DNA of 64,000 bases, taken from positions 372,001 through 436,000 of the forward strand of contig JAUTXW010005180.1 of NCBI GenBank assembly GCA_030620095.1. Direction: 5' to 3'. Made by a program: the position numbers and the translations under genes. Below the pieces are notes generated by a model. It saw only the letters and a program-made list of their open reading frames with translations. It was not told where the DNA came from and did not search any database. Below, piece by piece: positions 58,610 through 64,000 of the stretch (position 1 is the first letter of the stretch; each line of letters opens with the position of its first letter). The DNA comes from Kuschelorhynchus macadamiae. Its lineage: Eukaryota > Arthropoda > Insecta > Coleoptera > Curculionidae.

Positions 58610-59820
58610 AAAAATGGGAGTAAAATGTAAAATGCTTGAAAATTTAAATAAAAAATTGATTAAACTCGTGATACATTTTACTTATTATTACAGTGTGGCA
58701 TTCCCAGTGACGAAAATGAAGATCTTATAAGTCAAATAAATCTTTTTTCGAAAAACTATAACAATTACTACATTCTTCTGTGAACTAGATAAATTAAGAA
58801 AATTAACCAACTCTCCTTTTTTTACTATGAGATATAGGTATCTCCTTAGTTTATATAGAAAATCTAACATAAAAACAATCTGAATAAAAAAAGGAAGATC
58901 AAGGAAGAGTGCTATGGATCAATATAAAAATAAAAAATAATCATTGCACTGGAGTGGCTCTGCTGTGGATCACGAAAGGGTGAAATTAATTTATTCAAAC
59001 TTCTTTACCAAATGGGCTCAATCATTACAACATAACCCTGTTAAAATTTCAGGTAAAATCTTTAAAAAAATGTTTTGTCTTCTTCCTGAACTATTAAGCT
59101 CTTGTTGCGGCTAGTTCCATTAGTGTTTACTTGTTTTTTTATTTGGTCAGATGTGAGAATGGTCAATCTGCACGAATGGTTAATAAATCATGTAATTGGT
59201 TACTTGGTTGCTTCTTTGTTTAACAATATGGCTGCTAGCTCTAAAGCAGCAAAATGTTTGCACTGTGAAGCAATAAATCAAGGAAAATTCCCCAGAAATT
59301 TTATGCAGTATTTATCTGTCCTGGTTTCACAAAGGATGGTCCAGCTTTACAACAAAAGAGTTCAGTAAACAGGTTAATTTGTGGAAAAAGTCGAATGAAA
59401 CAACCTGGAATTGAAGCTCTTCCCAGGTCCAAGCTGATGTTGAGAGAGAAGGAAGGCATTTAGAACAACCAGAAAAGCACCAAGTGTCCTTGCAGGATGT
59501 TAATTAACACCAAAAACGGCCAAAGCTCAAATTATGCATCTATTGAAGTAGTGAGTGAGTCTGTTTGTGAACTGGGAGACATACCTACATCAGAGGAATC
59601 TCATTTTTGATGCAAAAGATACAACTTCAGCAGGTGGCCTCTCAAAAAATAACTGGATACTGCATTAGCTATTGATATAAATTTGGAGCTCCTGATGCCA
59701 AAACTCAAGGTTCAAAAATATTTAAAATTAAAAAAATGAACATAAGGAAGTAATGCACGCATCAGACAAGTGGCCCTTATGAAACATACAGATTTATGGT
59801 TGGTTTTATCATCCACTAAT
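58610..59820. other. IST1 intron 4, unidentified coding-like debris
   Basis: A plus-strand frame at 59102-59368 (KAAKCLHCEAINQGKFP) and broken coding-like sequence to about 59640 look like an old transposon or LINE remnant, but no family could be named. Confidence 0.3.
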
Positions 59821-59824
59821 TTGT

Positions 59825-59892
59825 ATTCATCAAATGAAACAATAACAGCTTCCACAAGGACAAGAAAGCTGTTATTGTTTCTTTTGATGAAT
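59825..59892. repeat. Hairpin with 27-nt arms
   Basis: 59825-59851 and the reverse complement of 59866-59892 match at 26 of 27 positions, with a 14-nt loop. Arm core: AACAATAACAGCTT. Confidence 0.9.
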
Positions 59893-61125
59893 GCTCTATA
59901 GAATGCTAAACATTCCAAATGGTACGAATTCGCAAACAACGTCAAGTAAATAAAGTTACATGTCAAATAAACCTGAGAAAACTATATATCAGATAAATAA
60001 AAAAAATAATACACAATGATAAACATTTACAATTACAGAAGTGACACAATACATGATTACCTACAGAAGTACACATAACTAGATTAAAAAGATAATATCT
60101 ATCTAAATCTATATATCATAATATATAGATGTATATAGACAGAAAACGTTACAAAACCAATCCATTTACTTGTCCCTTTAGCTTCAAAGTACTGACTCTG
60201 AAAATGACATATAATGAAAAGTGACGATTGCATTGCATTGCAATTGCATACTAGTCAGTCAACAAATGACCTAAGCCCATAATTTGTATGATGGTATGTT
60301 TCTGTTTAGGATGGACACTGAGGGTGCTGCAGGATTAGATGTATGAAAGTGTAATCTGCAAATGATGTTAAATCCATTATTCGAAATGCTAAGTAAACAT
60401 ACCCTTTATTTTGACATAATAACAAAACATATTTTGGGAGGAGTTCAGAGCATTAAAGGATAAATTGAATTCTAGACTACAAAATGATGAAATTAATCTA
60501 AAAATCAAGTATAGCAATTATGGAATACCAAGCATATTTGTTAAGGATGATGCTGCTTATCAATAGTTCCGGAAAAAGAATATTTACAACATTGTCAGTT
60601 TTATAGTTTTTCCAATGAAGCTCTCACTTTAGTTTTTTAAATGCAATGCTATGTTTATTCTTAGCACAATGGATTTGCTGTCTTGAAATTACTATGACCC
60701 TATAACATGAAATTTTAATTCTCATTTTGGTAAATTATGGTAAATCAGTATTTAATTAAAAAATATCGGAATGTTGTAATATTTTGAGAAATTATTGTCA
60801 TAGGATAATGACAATTAGCTGCAGATCTGATCTAAAAATATCATTTTTTTAAACTGCCTGTTTATTTTTACCATATTTTATTTGATTCCATAAAGATATA
60901 TTTTTTTTGACTCAACAGAAAAAATTAAACTTTCTTGTTATGTCCGAAACTTAAATAGAATTTTAATTCTGAACATAAGTACATTTACTGATATTACCAG
61001 AACTCTAATAAAATTAAATTAGAACCTTGAAAATAGTGTGAATAAATATCAAGTAGCCCTTGAAAACATGGAAACAGCAATGCAATAATTATTATTGTTG
61101 TTAACCATTTATCATTATTTTTTTG
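59893..61125. other. IST1 intron 4, stretch with nothing recognised
   Basis: AT-rich, no supported feature. Confidence 0.35.
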
Positions 61126-61129
61126 TTAA

Positions 61130-61600
61130 GTGAAGCTGAACTGAGTAAGCTATTTATTTATTGTGGTTACGGTGATAAAATGAGAAGCTATCAAGATGTT
61201 GGTGAATTATTTAATGTTATACATCCAGAAAAATAAATTAAAAAATCTACAGTTTGTCAAACTGTAAAAAGATACCAATAAACTGGAAATGTATAGAATA
61301 TGCCAACAACTGGATGACCTAAACAGCCACTAGAGATGACAATAATTTAAGTATCTTATTATCTTTAGAAGAGGATCCTAAAATGCATATCGCAGAATGG
61401 CAACAAAATTTACCAGAAGCTATAAGTAAATCTTCAATGCACAGGATTCTAAAATGAGAAAATTATGCCCTATAAATTAATGTGAACTCAAGAACTTTTG
61501 AAAGATGATCTCTGAGTTCTGACCAATGTATCAAGTTTTTTGAAATCATGATGAATAATATTGATAATTATCCAGGTTTTATTGTTATTCAACTGTTATA
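61130..61600 (+). pseudogene. Mariner/IS630-type transposase remnant
   Basis: The plus strand reads YGDKMRSYQDVGELFNVIHP with KKSTVCQTVKRYQ and TGNV-NMPTTG-PKQP, the paired helix-turn-helix region of DD34-type transposases (T-V-x(2)-x-V-x-R-x-x-x-TG-x-V ... G-R-P). Then HIAEWQQNLPEAISKSSMHR with ILK follows. Stops interrupt every 20-30 codons. No catalytic aspartates were found. Confidence 0.55.
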
Positions 61601-61820
61601 CAACAATTCAATCCTTTTAGAATTCCATTTTGCTAGTTGCGAATTATTAAAGCAATAAAATACAGTTTCCATGGAAAATATAAATTCCAAAACTGGTGTT
61701 TCCTTTTAATACACTAACACTTTTTTTTGGCATATGAATATAAAAATTAACATAAATATTCCTGCAATATCAGGAACTACACTTTTAATAGGTAAAGAAC
61801 AATAATAATTTTATTTACAG

Positions 61821-61928
61821 CAATTGCCTGCCCAAGAAAAGTCTGATGGGCCGACCGCACCTCCTCCATTTAATTACAATATTCCACCAGTTAATGATGA
61901 GAATAAAGAGTCAAATACGGATTACATG
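61821..61928 (+). CDS. IST1: IST1 homologue, exon 5
   Basis: 108 nt, 36 codons, phase 0 at both ends, from a TTTACAG acceptor to a GTAAGTT donor at 61929. It encodes QLPAQEKSDGPTAPPPFNYN and IPPVNDENKESNTDYM, a proline-rich linker. The C-terminal MIT-interacting motifs that bind VPS4, LIP5 and spastin-type MIT domains are not in the window. Exon call rests on splice sites, frame and composition. Confidence 0.75.
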
Positions 61929-62169
61929 GTAAGTTGATATAATTGTAAGCATATTAAAGTTATATCTATACATACTTCTCGAATTTGGGTTAGACAGGAC
62001 AAAACATCAACAAAATAAATTAAATGCGAAATTGATGATACATACAGACAAATATGAAAACACACTTCCTTCATTTGCATGGAAAGTTGATTCTCAATAC
62101 AATTTCTAAATGTCATTTGAAGACTAGCCGAAAAGCTCACTTATTTAACGGCTCAAGTTTGAAGATCAT

Positions 62170-62640
62170 ATTTTGAGTATCAATTGTAAATTATTGCCTA
62201 AAGGATGTTTTACTGTCAGGGTTGTGTTTTGTGAATTGGGTATATCTATGGCAAGCAATGTGTATTTTGCAGTGATTGAGTCTGAGCAGTTGTTTAATAT
62301 GATTTTTATGATGCAAAAGCTTGCTGTTAGATTTCTGTGCTGGCTCGGCCCCTGTGACTCATGCAGGGGCTTTTCTTCATTGCTCAGAAAAGCTTGATTT
62401 TGGCTTGCCTATTCATACTGGAAACTGGGTGCCTTATACATGTAAAATTCGCACAGAAGATTGAATCTTCGAAAAAAAGACCATACTTTTTAACTGCAGG
62501 TTATGTTAGTTGTGACTCATATATTTTTATTTAGGTATATAGCGCCTGATTTTTCGATAATTTTTCTACTGTTGGTTTAGTTTTAATTTCTGTGTACAAG
62601 AAATTGTTCTTTCATTGCAATAAATAAATACATTTTTTTA
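62170..62640 (+). pseudogene. LINE ORF2 thumb fragment with AATAAATAAA tail
   Basis: The plus strand contains MQKLAVRFLCWLGPCDSCRG in the frame at 62173-62397, the L-Q-K-x-A-x-R-x-I-x-GLGP-x-DSCR-x-F block that follows the thumb in CR1-like ORF2. The end near 62620-62640 is an AATAAATAAA tail. Confidence 0.65.
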
Positions 62641-62819
62641 CTTTTTTTGACTAATAATTTTATATGCAGAAGTTTATTAAAATTATTTATTTTATCAATT
62701 GAAAATTCCCAATGGTACTACACTAATAAATAATAAAAAAGTAATGCTTGCTCTAAACGCACAATTTAACACATACCAAACAGATACATTTTGCGTGATT
62801 TGTAAATAAATATATCAAT

Positions 62820-63660
62820 AATTTTCAAGGTACTCGATCAATGTCAATTTTTAATAAAAAAAAACACCAAGATCTCTAACCATCTCCACACTATCAATAA
62901 CATGCATGGCTATCTATACAATATTTGTTTGGATTGGATTGTATCCTTTTAGTAAATTAAATACACTTACATTTATTAATGTTCAATTCCATCAAATTGA
63001 GATGACACCATCCATCCTTCAAACCTCAGGATATCAGCCTGCATCTCCTTCAATGAGTTAGTGAACTTTATAATTTTGAATATTTTTAAGTCATCAGCAT
63101 ATTGAAAATACTAAGAATGTGGAAAACAAAATGAAATGATATATGATTTTACTTTTATAATTTGTTGTCTACCAATGAAATAGGAATACAACCAGGACAA
63201 CAACTGTCAATTTGTCTATAAGCAAATCATGGTTGACGTTTAAAAGCCTTAGAGAAGATAGTTAGAGTAGATAGAGTCAACCATCATACTCTCTCAAGCT
63301 ATCGATATTACCCTTTCATAGGTAATAAGATTGGTTGTCATAGATGGACTACTGGAGAAGCCTGTTACTGAGGAATAATAATGTTTTTGAATTTTTGAAG
63401 GTAGAAAATGAATAATTGAAACACTTTTTATATGTGAGACACTAAGGAAATGGGACGATAATTGGAGAATTTACTCATGCTGCCCTGATTTTTCAAAATA
63501 GTAACGTAAGTGGTTTTTCAGAGATCCGGAAATATCTGACTTTTTGTAAATAAGCTATAAAGGCCAAGTTAAAACAAATGAACAGTTTCTCAGGAACATG
63601 GATGAGATTCCATCAGGACCAGGACCTTTGTTGGTGTTAATTTGACTGAATTTAGCATAT
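62820..63660 (-). pseudogene. LINE reverse-transcriptase remnant
   Basis: Minus strand in coding order: GPDGIPSMFLRNCS (about 63590-63625), a region near 63440-63480 for the NYRPIS block, QHGFSSSPSMTTNLITYERV (about 63300-63360), QYADDLKIF (catalytic box, about 63080-63110), NINKCKCI and VEMVRDLGVFFY (about 62850-62890). Broken by several frameshifts. Confidence 0.7.
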
Positions 63661-63699
63661 ACTTCAGATATATATAGCGATAGTAAATTTCTTCGTAAT

Positions 63700-64000
63700 T
63701 CTTAAAGGGAAAGTTGCTCAGAGCTTTTTGTCCACATAAACACCTAAATATTTAACTACAGTGCGGATTTGTAAAGCAATATTATGTATTGAATAATTAT
63801 AAGTTATTTTGTTGCATTTATTTATATTTAGTGGCAGTTTATTTAGAAAGCTTCACTCATAGACGCTGTCGGTGTCCTGTTGAAGTTCTCGGCAGGCAGC
63901 TATACTTTGTACTGTAGTAAAGGTCTAGCAAACATTAGCGTTGACTACTTAATATTATTGGTAATGTCATTCATAAAAATCGAAATGATCATTGGGCAAG
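63700..64000 (-). pseudogene. Second LINE reverse-transcriptase remnant, cut by window edge
   Basis: The minus strand reads ELQQDTDSVYEWSFLNKLPL, NINKCNKITY and VVKYLGVYVDKKL: the thumb-side region after the catalytic box, a separate copy from the one just left of it. It continues past the right edge. Confidence 0.6.

Overview
This is an AT-rich, intron-bearing, transposon-crowded stretch of animal nuclear DNA. It is most likely from an insect with a large genome. That rests on the retroelement mix (CR1/Jockey-group LINEs whose ORF1 carries a zinc finger, coiled coil and SGNH-like domain, plus pogo/Tigger, hAT and mariner-like elements) and on very long introns filled with decayed elements. 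The species cannot be fixed from the sequence. There are no bacterial operons, CRISPR arrays or rRNA genes.

Two conserved host genes are visible, both only in part, and they point away from each other. The ODR4 homologue is on the minus strand: exon 1 at 27553-27648, exon 2 at 26981-27496, exon 3 at 3350-3541, continuing off the left edge. The IST1 homologue (ESCRT-III associated) is on the plus strand: exons at 44500-44681, 54411-54573, 56662-56881, 57593-57750 and 61821-61928, continuing off the right edge. All visible splice sites are GT-AG and the reading frame is kept across every junction. ODR4 intron 2 is 23.4 kb and IST1 intron 1 is 9.7 kb.

Layout. 1-3.3 kb: a decayed terminal-inverted-repeat element and a minus-strand LINE remnant. 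3.5-26.9 kb (ODR4 intron 2): LINE fragments on both strands, a nearly complete minus-strand LINE (about 13.25-18.4 kb), and a Tigger element split by a nearly complete plus-strand LINE (about 21.1-25.5 kb). 27.9-30.6 kb: a decayed hAT element with matching ends and an 8-bp target duplication, 292 bp upstream of the ODR4 start codon. 32.5-39.5 kb: a large palindrome with two arms of about 3 kb around a 0.7-kb centre of (TA)n tracts. Each arm holds a THAP-like coding fragment. 39.7-44.0 kb: a LINE tail, an interspersed repeat and a hAT-like element just upstream of IST1. 44.5-64 kb: IST1 exons separated by LINE remnants and small elements.

The most notable object is in IST1 intron 1. A 465-bp insertion (53815-54279) is flanked by a 14-bp direct repeat and contains two copies of a unit about 270-278 bp long. 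The second copy carries a complete type I hammerhead ribozyme core with paired stems (54126-54184). The first has the same fold with an 8-nt deletion in the core. This architecture matches animal retrozymes, the small non-autonomous retroelements that make self-cleaved circular RNA.
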